NCBI GenBank assembly: GCA_020861095.1
Contig: JAJBTC010000018.1
Coordinates: 1-64,000 of the forward strand
DNA length: 64,000 nt
Direction of reading: 5' to 3'
Origin: Bacteroides sp.
GTDB taxonomy: Bacteria; Bacteroidota; Bacteroidia; Bacteroidales; Bacteroidaceae
Part shown: positions 55,795 through 64,000 of the stretch, in pieces
How the letters are laid out: every line of letters starts with the position of its first letter
How positions within the stretch are numbered: the first letter of the stretch is position 1
Made by a program: the position numbers and the translations under genes
The notes under the pieces: model-generated
Databases searched by the model: none
What the model was told of the DNA's origin: nothing
The model's input: the letters and a program-made list of their open reading frames with translations, nothing else

Positions 55795-58700
55795 TTACTG
55801 GTCATTTGTCTGGTCGGGCGGAGGAGATTCCGTACGTGGTACAGAGGATTGCTGCTGCGTAGCGGGCCGCCTGCGTATGCGGAAGACAAACAGTTCCCGA
55901 AGACGGCTCAGTTTTTTACGCAATACCAGACCTACTCCTGTCTCTGTGATCTCTCCTTCCAGCACACTTTCGTAGTTCTTATTGTGGAAGAGACGCACGA
56001 ATCGGGTACCTGATTTGTCGAGACGGTATTCCAGCGAAACGTTGTCTATAAAAGAATCCATGTCGTTATCGGCATCCGCACCGGTAGATACTCTGCCGCC
56101 AATGACTACCTGCACCCGGTCGTTGAAGAGCCGTTTGGAGTAGCGGAAACTATAATCGGTACGACTGGAGCCTGATCCGTAGTCTTCTACTCCGATAGAG
56201 AAATCGGAACTCCGGAACGCACTTCCGGCAATGGCGTTGATCTGGCTTTGTATCACACTGTTCAGCGCGCTGCCCATATTCAACGTACTTCCCGTACCTG
56301 CCAGGTAAAGACCTGTCGCGAGCAATCCTACCGCCTGCTTGCTACGTTCTTCGGCTCCCATACTGGCCAACTGCTCCTGTACCGAGAAGTCTTCCGGAGC
56401 ACTGACATCGAAGACAAGCTCCAGATTTTCCAACCGGTTCTTTATTTCGATGGATACATCAAAATTGACCATACGGCTGCTGCTGCCATCATCCGAGACC
56501 GTGGCACACACCCGTTCCGTGGCTTTGAAGTTGATATTGGGGTCCATAGGGTCACCACTCCATTCGACGTAACTTCCGTCGTTGATGGTAAATTCCTTCA
56601 ACGGGATCACAGGTACGGTATATTTAAACATCCCTCCGGTCAGGGTGTAGCGTCCCGACAGCGTCAGGTCTCCCTGGGGAGTATATCGCAAGGTGAGACT
56701 TCCTCCTCCTTCCAGCTCTACCCGGCTGCTGCGGTCTGGTGTGAGGTCGGCTTTCAGACGCGCTCCTTCGTCGATCTGTACGATCACATTCATATCCAAC
56801 CCACCGAGGCTCACCGCGGGAGCCTCTTCCCGTTCTAAAGTGGTAGTATCGGTGAAAGAAACAAAAGTGACCAGGTCTCCCAGACGATCCTGCACGGTCA
56901 GTGGCGAATCCAGAAGCACATATGTGACATCTGTATTTCCCAGGATATTGACACTTCCTCTCAGGTTCAGCGCGTCTACCGGACCGCGCAAGGTACCCGT
57001 CAGGTCCATAACGACCTTACCGTAGATCAGGCTTTCGCGGGTACGCGAAGCGTCGAGCAGGGTAAAGTTGCGGGCCTGTAGATTGAGATTTGTGACCGGA
57101 TTCTGCGGTGTAGAAATATCTACAGTACCATCCAGGGTAAAAGGATTGCGGTTGACCGTATAAATAGAGAACTGGTCGAACCGGATCTGGCTGTTCTCGA
57201 TCTGCACCGGACGGTTGTCGAAATAGAACCGCGCTCCCGCCTGACGGGCATAGAGACTGACGCTATCTAAAGCGAGTTCGCCATTGATCAGGAATTTGTC
57301 CGTAGCACCACTCACATCCAGTTCGCCATCAATATCTCCTTCCAAAGCAATGATCTGATCGGGCACAAACACACTGACTATGTGTAAAGGGAAATGCTCC
57401 ATCAGCAGATTCACATTTATGGCATCGGGAGCATACCTGCCATCGGCATGCAACACTTCGTCTCCCTCATAGCCTAAATAACCATTGAGGTAATGCCGGT
57501 CATCCTCTCCCGGCAGCCAGGACAATCCTAATGTCACATCGCCTACCCGTTGTTTTTCGTAATACATTTCATCGATAGTAGCTTCGGCAGAGAGCTGCAT
57601 ATCCGCGGTAGTCTGTATGTAATGGATATCCGCGGAAAGCAATCCTTCGACCTCCGGCAGGTAGGGAAAGATACGGCTCACATCCCCGACATCGATCCGA
57701 CGGAGTTCGAGATCGAGATTCTGTAAAGAGACGGTATCGGGTATGGAATGCAGACGCAACCCCATGCCGTCTTTGTCTAACATCTCCACATCGGCCAGCA
57801 GATGGCCGTTGCTGCGCAGGAACATGCGGTTGTTCTCATTGAAATAGAACTGGCGGAAAGCCACAATAGGATCGTCCGGGAAGAATTTGAACCTGACCCC
57901 GTTTTCCATAGGAGCGGCGTTGACACCCAGATAAAGACCTTTTTCGCCTTTGTCGTTGTCAAACTCCAGAAGCAGGTCGGCATCCGTATCCCGGATCTCT
58001 CCGGTGGCAGTGGCGCGGAACACATATTGCGGATTGTCGGGACCGTTGGCAACAGACAGTCTCAGGTTGAGTCGGGAGGTGTCCTGACGGGCTACCAGAG
58101 AGACAGTATCCAATTGAAGGGTATCGACTTTTAACTGATGCACCACTGCCCGACCGTTGAGCCCCATACGGGGAGCTGTACCGAAGACCACAGAGAGGTC
58201 TTTATAGGAGACTCCCTGAGAAGCGAGGTAATAGGCAAGCACGTTTTGTTGTCCGGCGTTCAGAGAAAAGGCCACGGTAGGCATGGACTGGCGGAGGGCC
58301 ACGTGATCCAGTTGACGGTGCCCGATTTGTTGGGTCAGTACTTCGGTAAAATCCGTAGAACGCCCGATCAGCTCTTCCACATCCGACCGGGCTGTCAGAT
58401 TGAATGTAAGATCTCCTCCCCGCACACTGGCAGTTACCTTATCCGACAGTGCTTCCGCCTGAGCTGAAAAGGCGATGTTACGTCGCAGAGGCTCAGGCAA
58501 CATATCGAATACATACAGATCCAGCCTGGTCACCTCCATAGAGACCTTGCCTTCTATATCGGGCCTGCCGAGGCGGTATTCACCTGTGGCATTCATCTGC
58601 AGCCAGGAATTGTCGCCCACGACAGTCGCATTCAGCAGCGTTCCCCGCAATTGGGCATCGGCAGAGATGCCGGTGATACGTATGTCTTTGTAATAAAGTT

Positions 58701-60297
58701 CTTCCAGTTCGGCTTTGGCCACCGCACCGATACGATAGGAATCGAAGTCGATCCCGCGTCCCCGGATACTGGCTGTGGCACTCACAGAGTAGATGGAATC
58801 CTTAGGAAGGAAATGTTCCAGTTGCAGATTGGTAACGCGCAGATCGGCACTGTAGCTATCGTTGCTGTCGTTGAAGCTACCCACCAGACTCACTTGTCCG
58901 CGAGCTTCATTCATCAGCACATTGGCTTTGTATTGAGGACCCTGAATGTCTCCGTCTATGGTGAGGTGCAGCCCTTGCGGGATGACAATGGCCTCCGGAT
59001 CTTCCGGGCTGAAGAGGTAACTCAGGAAATGAAGATTGCCGCTGGTAAAATCCAGATCTATCTTTCCGGTACGGTTCACGCTATCGGTCAGGTTGGTCAG
59101 GTCACTGTTTCCTGTGAGCGTGAACGCACCCGGCAGTTCCGCGGATATACGGGAAAGACGTGCTTGCCGCAGGTTTCCCTGTGCATCCAGCCGCACGGTC
59201 AGCGGATGCGAAGGATAGGCGGTGCGGAACTCTTCGGGCAGGCTTCCGGCAAAGAGCATGATATCCTGTTTGCCCAAACGGGCCGTCAACTGCGCCAGGA
59301 AATTTCCGGACAAAGGGTCTTCTACCGTCTCCCACAAGGTATGTAACTGTCCGCTCACTTCGGAATGAGAAGTCTGCAAAAGCAGGTCCGGAACATTGAT
59401 ACCTGTACTGTCGGCTTGCAGATGGGCTGTACCCCGGACCATACTTAACCCGGATCGCTCGTCCATAGAAAGTTCGTGGATCGCAGCAGCGATCTCGTGC
59501 CCGGCATACCGCACCGAATCAATCCCGATCCGTATGTTGCGCAGGTAGAGGTGATTGGGATCTAAACCTCCTACAGCAGGACGTGTCAGCATATCGTAGG
59601 CCAATGTGCCTCCGGTGAACGACAAAGAGTGCATACTGTATATATCCTGACTCAGGTCTATTTCCACATTTTCGGTCCGAAGGTCTTCTACCCAGGCGGT
59701 AAGTTCCAGCGTATCGCCTGGCACTGTCATGCGAAAGGCGAGCTTTTCCAATTGGAATTCATTGACATAGATTTTCCAGTTGACTGCCGCGGTCGTATCT
59801 TCTTTTTCTTCACTCTCTCCCAACTCCAGGGTCATACTGGAGTTCTTTATCTCCGCCTGATTGACGACAACTATTTCCTGGGAAAGGTCGACCCCACGAC
59901 TCTCCAGGTATACTTCCCCAATGGTACCGGTCAGGCGCATACCGTCTATCAGGTCCAATGTATTGACATAACCTTCTGTCAGTGTCAGGCCTTCTATATT
60001 TACAAAGCCTTTGAGCAGGGGAAGAGGCTTTACATGTATACTCAGAGATTCCAGGGAAAGGACGGTATCGGGAGTCTGGATCAACTCCACTTCACTGATC
60101 TTTAATTTGAGAGGGAAACGCAGGTCGATACGCCCGATATTCACTTCCATACCGGTAGCCTGTGAAGCATAGAAAGTTACCTCCTTTCTCAGATAATTCT
60201 GGACAGAAGGTACGTAAAGCAATAGGAGTACCAGGATAAAGAGAAATACCGGAATAAGCAGAACAAGGCCTATCCGTTTAACCCATTTGCGCTTCAT
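55795..60297 (-). CDS. tamB: TamB/DUF490 translocation and assembly protein
   Basis: 1500 residues. A single N-terminal membrane helix (IGLVLLIPVFLFILVLLLLY, residues 10-30) anchors a long periplasmic beta-taco. The C-terminal TamB (DUF490) domain at about 1050-1450 shows LTLSGRYTLTGGMFKYTVPV, a region ending with DYSFRYSKRLFNDRVQVVIG. Members bridge the inner and outer membranes for lipid or protein passage; AsmA-like repeats lie between. The last 45 residues are basic and proline/glutamine rich. Paired with tamL, 15 bases downstream. Confidence 0.92.
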   Translation of the reverse strand: MKRKWVKRIGLVLLIPVFLFILVLLLLYVPSVQNYLRKEVTFYASQATGMEVNIGRIDLRFPLKLKISEVELIQTPDTVLSLESLSIHVKPLPLLKGFVNIEGLTLTEGYVNTLDLIDGMRLTGTIGEVYLESRGVDLSQEIVVVNQAEIKNSSMTLELGESEEKEDTTAAVNWKIYVNEFQLEKLAFRMTVPGDTLELTAWVEDLRTENVEIDLSQDIYSMHSLSFTGGTLAYDMLTRPAVGGLDPNHLYLRNIRIGIDSVRYAGHEIAAAIHELSMDERSGLSMVRGTAHLQADSTGINVPDLLLQTSHSEVSGQLHTLWETVEDPLSGNFLAQLTARLGKQDIMLFAGSLPEEFRTAYPSHPLTVRLDAQGNLRQARLSRISAELPGAFTLTGNSDLTNLTDSVNRTGKIDLDFTSGNLHFLSYLFSPEDPEAIVIPQGLHLTIDGDIQGPQYKANVLMNEARGQVSLVGSFNDSNDSYSADLRVTNLQLEHFLPKDSIYSVSATASIRGRGIDFDSYRIGAVAKAELEELYYKDIRITGISADAQLRGTLLNATVVGDNSWLQMNATGEYRLGRPDIEGKVSMEVTRLDLYVFDMLPEPLRRNIAFSAQAEALSDKVTASVRGGDLTFNLTARSDVEELIGRSTDFTEVLTQQIGHRQLDHVALRQSMPTVAFSLNAGQQNVLAYYLASQGVSYKDLSVVFGTAPRMGLNGRAVVHQLKVDTLQLDTVSLVARQDTSRLNLRLSVANGPDNPQYVFRATATGEIRDTDADLLLEFDNDKGEKGLYLGVNAAPMENGVRFKFFPDDPIVAFRQFYFNENNRMFLRSNGHLLADVEMLDKDGMGLRLHSIPDTVSLQNLDLELRRIDVGDVSRIFPYLPEVEGLLSADIHYIQTTADMQLSAEATIDEMYYEKQRVGDVTLGLSWLPGEDDRHYLNGYLGYEGDEVLHADGRYAPDAINVNLLMEHFPLHIVSVFVPDQIIALEGDIDGELDVSGATDKFLINGELALDSVSLYARQAGARFYFDNRPVQIENSQIRFDQFSIYTVNRNPFTLDGTVDISTPQNPVTNLNLQARNFTLLDASRTRESLIYGKVVMDLTGTLRGPVDALNLRGSVNILGNTDVTYVLLDSPLTVQDRLGDLVTFVSFTDTTTLEREEAPAVSLGGLDMNVIVQIDEGARLKADLTPDRSSRVELEGGGSLTLRYTPQGDLTLSGRYTLTGGMFKYTVPVIPLKEFTINDGSYVEWSGDPMDPNINFKATERVCATVSDDGSSSRMVNFDVSIEIKNRLENLELVFDVSAPEDFSVQEQLASMGAEERSKQAVGLLATGLYLAGTGSTLNMGSALNSVIQSQINAIAGSAFRSSDFSIGVEDYGSGSSRTDYSFRYSKRLFNDRVQVVIGGRVSTGADADNDMDSFIDNVSLEYRLDKSGTRFVRLFHNKNYESVLEGEITETGVGLVLRKKLSRLRELFVFRIRRRPATQQQSSVPRTESPPPDQTNDQ

Positions 60298-60472
60298 TCA
60301 ACAAATAAAAATTGCATAAAGTTATACAAAGTAAACAAATTAAATCAAAAAAAGATGAGGGATACTTACCAAAAAGAGAATTAAATCCGATCATACTTAC
60401 TTCATGTACATGCAACAGGTTGTATTCCTTCTACTTTGTGCTCTTGCACTTGCGCTTTTTTCTGTCTGATCT

Positions 60473-62788
60473 TTACAAAAGATCTCTGTATGCCATTGCT
60501 TCCGACAACACTTCCCCTATCACGTCTATGACCTGTTGCGCTTCCGATCGCATCTCTTCTGAAAAAAGCTGCTCTCTTCTTCTCTCTAAAGAGGTCAAGA
60601 GTTCTATGGCCGGTCTTACTTCCAGCATCGTAAAGATCGGAAGCAGCTTATGTGCCATGGCCGTGATCTGCCCGGCCTCTTCCGACCGGACGGCCTCGGC
60701 GAGGATCTCCCGGTTCTTGCCGGTCTCTTCGATAAAAGAATCGAGAATGCCACGGGCTGCTACCGGATCTTCCGCGGAAAAAGCCAGCAGAGCAGAGAAG
60801 CGGGAGGTAGGTTGAGGAGTGTGGCCTTCTTTTTCCTGGGGCAAACGAAGTTGTCCCTGCAAAGAGGTCACTTTGCTTAACACATTGTACAATTCTTTCA
60901 AAGAAAAAGGTTTGTGCAGGCAGGCAGTAAACCCATGCTCTAAGAAAGTGGCCTCATCCATATCGCTGCGGGCCGTGACGGCCACTACAGGTATCTCTCT
61001 GCTACCCAGTTGAGACGCTCTCAGCAAAGTGAGCAGATCAAATCCATTCATGGCAGGCATTTGCACATCGGTAAGCAGCACATCGAACGAACCGTTTCTC
61101 AGGTGCTCCAGCAACTGATCGGGGTGCTCGTAAAAGACCGCGTGTATATGGAGTTGTTCGAAAAGGGCTGCCGTGAGATCCAGTTGCATCTTGTCGTCAT
61201 CAATCACCAATACCCGGATATCTGTGGAAAGTCTGTCCGCCTCTGCCGGCTCCTCGTGGTGTGCTATTGCCGAAGCGCTTCCCTCCCCACCTACCGGAAA
61301 GAGCGGAAGATTGACCGTAAAGACTGTTCCTTCGCCGGGCTGACTATCTACATGGATGGTTCCATCCAACAACTTCACTAATTTATGCACAATAGACAAT
61401 CCCAGCCCGAAGCCCTCTTCTCCCTGAGCGCCGGGCAGCCGGGTAAATTCTTTGAAGATGCGCCCCAACCCTTCTTTATCCATTCCCTGGCCGGTATCGG
61501 CCACACGGATCAACAGACGGGAATGCTCGTAGCGAGCAACCAGCACAATCTCTCCCTGAGAGGTAAATTTGATGGCATTGGAAAGCAGGTTGTCTAAGAT
61601 CTGTCTCAGCCGCAAAGGGTCTGAGATATAATTGCCATCCAGTTCTTCCGCTATTTCGATCCGGAAAGCAAGCCCTTTATTGTCCACCACCGGTTGGTAG
61701 CTGACCCCAAGTTCTTCAAAGAAATGATAGGGATTGAAAGAAACGCGGTGTACTTCCGCTTTATTGAGATCCAATCTGTGGAAATCGAGCAGGTCGTTGA
61801 CCAGTTTCAACAGATGCTGTGAGGATTTCTTCATGCTTTCTAAGTAGAAGCGCTGACGCTCCTCCACCGTGAGCCGGGAAAGGAGATCGGTGAACCCAAT
61901 CACGGAACTCAAGGGAGCTTTGAAGTCATGGGTAATGGTCAGCATCAGTTTTTCACGCGCCTCTACAAGTTCTTCCGCCTTCCGGCGCGCTACTTCCAGT
62001 TCCCTTCGATAGCGGTTGCTGCGGGTAATGTCTTTCCAGATCACTGTAAAGAACAAGAGAGAGAGTATCACAGCTCCGATGGCCATCCCTCCCAGGACCC
62101 TGGCCGAATGCTGGCGAACCTGCTGTTGCTGCTCTGCCTGCTGCTGGGAGCGCAGAACCATTTCTTCCTCGTATTGCGATATCAGGCTGTCTATGCGTTC
62201 GGTAAGCTCCCGGTTGAGTCGACGTAGCGCATAATTGCGGTTTTGTATCTCCTGGCTCCTGGCTCTTCTCTCCTGGGTAACTTCTAAGAGGCGATACTGA
62301 AGGGAGTCGACCGGAGTATATGTCTCAATGATCGTGTCTACCACCACTTCCTCCGAGGTATTGACCACTAAGGAAGAATCTTGCCTGGAAGGGCTGAAGG
62401 CCTCTGCCAACCGCCGGATAAATCGCTTTTTCTCCTGAGGGGCGATCAGAGAATCTGTTTTGGTAACCACCCGATACTGCACCCTTTGCTGCTGCTGTTG
62501 CTGGTGTTGCATGAAAGAGTCGTGTTGAGCGATGATATCTTCCAGTTCGGCCGGACTGATCATGGCCTCGTTGGCCTCATTCAGCGTACGGATCAGACGA
62601 AGCATATGCTCGTCCTTCTCACGGATAAGCAGAAGCAGACTGTCGCTCTGCAGATGGTGCTCTTCATCCGAAGCAGAGAGGATCTCCATCTCCCCCCACA
62701 CAAAGCGAAGGGAGAAGAAGAGGATCAGCAGCAGCATCAGATAGCCTGCTGCGATCTTGATCTTGGTGAAACGGGACGGTGCAGCCAT
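60473..62788 (-). CDS. Hybrid sensor histidine kinase with receiver and HPt
   Basis: 771 residues. Two membrane helices (about 13-30 and 228-250) enclose a periplasmic segment rich in glutamine and predicted coiled coil (QHDSFMQHQQQQQQRVQ), with no known ligand fold. Then HisKA with phosphoacceptor His287 in LTITHDFKAPLSSVIGFTD; HATPase (NLLSNAIKFTSQGE, GFGLGLSIVHKLVKLLDG); receiver with Asp574 in LLTDVQMPAMNGF; and a C-terminal HPt with His713 in MAHKLLPIFTML. There is no DNA-binding output, so a phosphorelay to a separate regulator is likely. The signal and target are unknown. The MATE gene begins upstream and ends 22 bases before this gene. Confidence 0.92.
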   Translation of the reverse strand: MAAPSRFTKIKIAAGYLMLLLILFFSLRFVWGEMEILSASDEEHHLQSDSLLLLIREKDEHMLRLIRTLNEANEAMISPAELEDIIAQHDSFMQHQQQQQQRVQYRVVTKTDSLIAPQEKKRFIRRLAEAFSPSRQDSSLVVNTSEEVVVDTIIETYTPVDSLQYRLLEVTQERRARSQEIQNRNYALRRLNRELTERIDSLISQYEEEMVLRSQQQAEQQQQVRQHSARVLGGMAIGAVILSLLFFTVIWKDITRSNRYRRELEVARRKAEELVEAREKLMLTITHDFKAPLSSVIGFTDLLSRLTVEERQRFYLESMKKSSQHLLKLVNDLLDFHRLDLNKAEVHRVSFNPYHFFEELGVSYQPVVDNKGLAFRIEIAEELDGNYISDPLRLRQILDNLLSNAIKFTSQGEIVLVARYEHSRLLIRVADTGQGMDKEGLGRIFKEFTRLPGAQGEEGFGLGLSIVHKLVKLLDGTIHVDSQPGEGTVFTVNLPLFPVGGEGSASAIAHHEEPAEADRLSTDIRVLVIDDDKMQLDLTAALFEQLHIHAVFYEHPDQLLEHLRNGSFDVLLTDVQMPAMNGFDLLTLLRASQLGSREIPVVAVTARSDMDEATFLEHGFTACLHKPFSLKELYNVLSKVTSLQGQLRLPQEKEGHTPQPTSRFSALLAFSAEDPVAARGILDSFIEETGKNREILAEAVRSEEAGQITAMAHKLLPIFTMLEVRPAIELLTSLERRREQLFSEEMRSEAQQVIDVIGEVLSEAMAYRDLL

Positions 62789-62810
62789 AGAACAACAAAA
62801 ATATAAAAAA

Positions 62811-64000
62811 TCAGCGGTTTATTCTCCGATCTGAGGTTTTATAACGAAATCTTAACCAGAGCATGATCCCCGCGCTGGTGAGCCCGAAAGGAAAAGCCAT
62901 CCACACGCCGAATATGCCGCCGTGAAGTACAAACCCAAAGAGATAACCGGCAGGCAGGGAAATAATGAAATAGGAGATGAAGGCAATGATCATCATGGGG
63001 GTTACATCGGAAATGCCGCGCAACGCGTTGGCAAAATTGATCTGCATACCGTCTCCAAACTGATAAAGCAGCAGGGGTATCATCAGCGTTACCACACTTG
63101 TAGTTACCTCGGGATCGTCGGAAAACCACCCGCCCAGGGAATGCCGGAGCGAGAAGATCAGCAGGGAGAGCACAACAGCCATAGCCAGGATAATATGAAA
63201 ACCGGCATACGTGGTGCGACGCACATTCACAACATCGCCCCGGCCGTTGAAGTTGCTGACCCGCACGGCAACGGCTGCTCCCATACCGTAGAACATCATG
63301 AACGTGAAGGTAGAAATAGTGAGCATGACCTGATGAGAAGCCAGGGCGACCGCTCCCAGCCAACCGATCATAATGGTACTCAGGCTGAATGAAGCGGCCT
63401 CCATGCCCATCTGCAGGCCAATGGGCCACCCCAGCGCATTGAACCGGCGGAACAACAGTCCGGACCATCCCAGCCGCCTGAACCCGATCCGATACTCTAC
63501 ATAGCGCGGGGAACTGAGAAAAATGATCAGATAGAGGATCACCGCTACGACACGGGAAAAGAGCGTACTGACACCTGCTCCGATCAGTCCCAGTTCGGGA
63601 AACCCTCCCTTTCCATAAATAAGCAGGTAATTACCAACGATATTCAACAGATTCGTACTTAATAAGATCCACATGGATACTTTGGTCTGGGTGATGCCAT
63701 CTGTAAATTGCTTGAAGCCGTTGAATATCATCACAAACAAGAGAGAGACAAGCAAGATAAGGAAGTAGGGCCTGATCAGCGGAAGGAGTTCTTCGGGTTG
63801 CCCGAGATTGCCGACATTCAGATAGAGTATCCACATGACAAATGTGAGCAACAGGGCCATCACTACATTGGCGAGTAAGCTGTTGCGCAAGGCCTGACCG
63901 GCTTCCGGGAAACGTTTGTTGCCGTATAGGCCACCTACCACCGGTATGAGACCGTACGAAAAGCCCGTACCGAAAATAATGGCCAGGTTGAACATATTAT
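62811..64000 (-). CDS. MATE-family efflux transporter, partial
   Basis: At least 396 codons; the 5' end lies beyond the window edge, and the ATG at 63995 is internal. Multi-span membrane protein of the MatE superfamily (NorM/DinF-type), with TM segments such as LLANVVMALLLTFVMWILYL and LSLLIFSLRHSLGGWF. The typical repeat of the two MatE domains is seen, with GNYLLIYGKGGFPELGLIGA. Probable Na+ or H+ driven export of organic cations or metabolites; the substrate is not predictable. Confidence 0.9.
   Translation of the reverse strand, partial: NMFNLAIIFGTGFSYGLIPVVGGLYGNKRFPEAGQALRNSLLANVVMALLLTFVMWILYLNVGNLGQPEELLPLIRPYFLILLVSLLFVMIFNGFKQFTDGITQTKVSMWILLSTNLLNIVGNYLLIYGKGGFPELGLIGAGVSTLFSRVVAVILYLIIFLSSPRYVEYRIGFRRLGWSGLLFRRFNALGWPIGLQMGMEAASFSLSTIMIGWLGAVALASHQVMLTISTFTFMMFYGMGAAVAVRVSNFNGRGDVVNVRRTTYAGFHIILAMAVVLSLLIFSLRHSLGGWFSDDPEVTTSVVTLMIPLLLYQFGDGMQINFANALRGISDVTPMMIIAFISYFIISLPAGYLFGFVLHGGIFGVWMAFPFGLTSAGIMLWLRFRYKTSDRRINR

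Overview
The window comes from a member of the Bacteroidales, most likely a gut species related to Bacteroides or Parabacteroides. The evidence is a SusC/SusD pair beside a hybrid two-component regulator, many exported carbohydrate-active enzymes, a TamL/TamB pair, the gene order argR-GNAT-argG-argC-argD-proC, and promoters of the Bacteroidota type (-7 element TAnnTTTG).

Layout. (1) 0.6-17.3 kb, minus strand: a rhamnogalacturonan-I (pectin) system. It holds two GH105 modules (one fused to an SGNH esterase), a GH106 rhamnosidase, a PL11 rhamnogalacturonan lyase and a GH28, together with the complete L-rhamnose route (rhaT, rhaA, rhaB, rhaD). (2) 17.4-23.1 kb, plus strand: arginine synthesis (argR, a GNAT, argG, argC, argD), interrupted by a small four-helix-bundle gene inside a repeat array. 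(3) 23.2-35.6 kb: the uptake and control part of the pectin system, namely a GH43-GH28 fusion, SusD and SusC on minus, and a divergent HTCS regulator on plus. (4) 36.4-39.9 kb, plus: proC, an XRE-cupin regulator and an acyl-CoA synthetase. (5) 39.9-41.4 kb: a gene-free, repeat-rich island with a candidate small RNA. (6) 41.4-50.8 kb, minus: five consecutive exported proteins (LPP20/FlgT-like, DUF4384-like, transglutaminase-like, beta-propeller with OmpA-like end, TPR-caspase). This is the best candidate for an undescribed system. (7) 51.3-52.3 kb, plus: a divergent lipoprotein with the catalytic signature of a protein-glutamine glutaminase. (8) 52.3-64 kb, minus: a nucleotidyltransferase, TamL, TamB, a hybrid histidine kinase with HPt, and a MATE transporter cut by the window edge.

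Three genes of the rhamnose/pectin system (rhaT, the PL11 lyase, susC) are each broken by a single-base length change in a G/C run. In each case the downstream part continues intact in another frame and the total length fits the family. Sequencing error, phase variation or decay cannot be told apart here, but the restriction to one pathway is notable.

Gaps between genes carry several repeat families: a GAGACGCAC...GTGCGTCTC palindrome element with TCGTAAAT-rich flanks (about seven copies), an AAGTTTTAAGT family, a 66-bp tandem array, and a 105-bp inverted repeat with GTGAAGGCGTGAA ends. They account for nearly all gaps longer than 300 bases. I saw no rRNA, tRNA, CRISPR array, insertion sequence or prophage gene.
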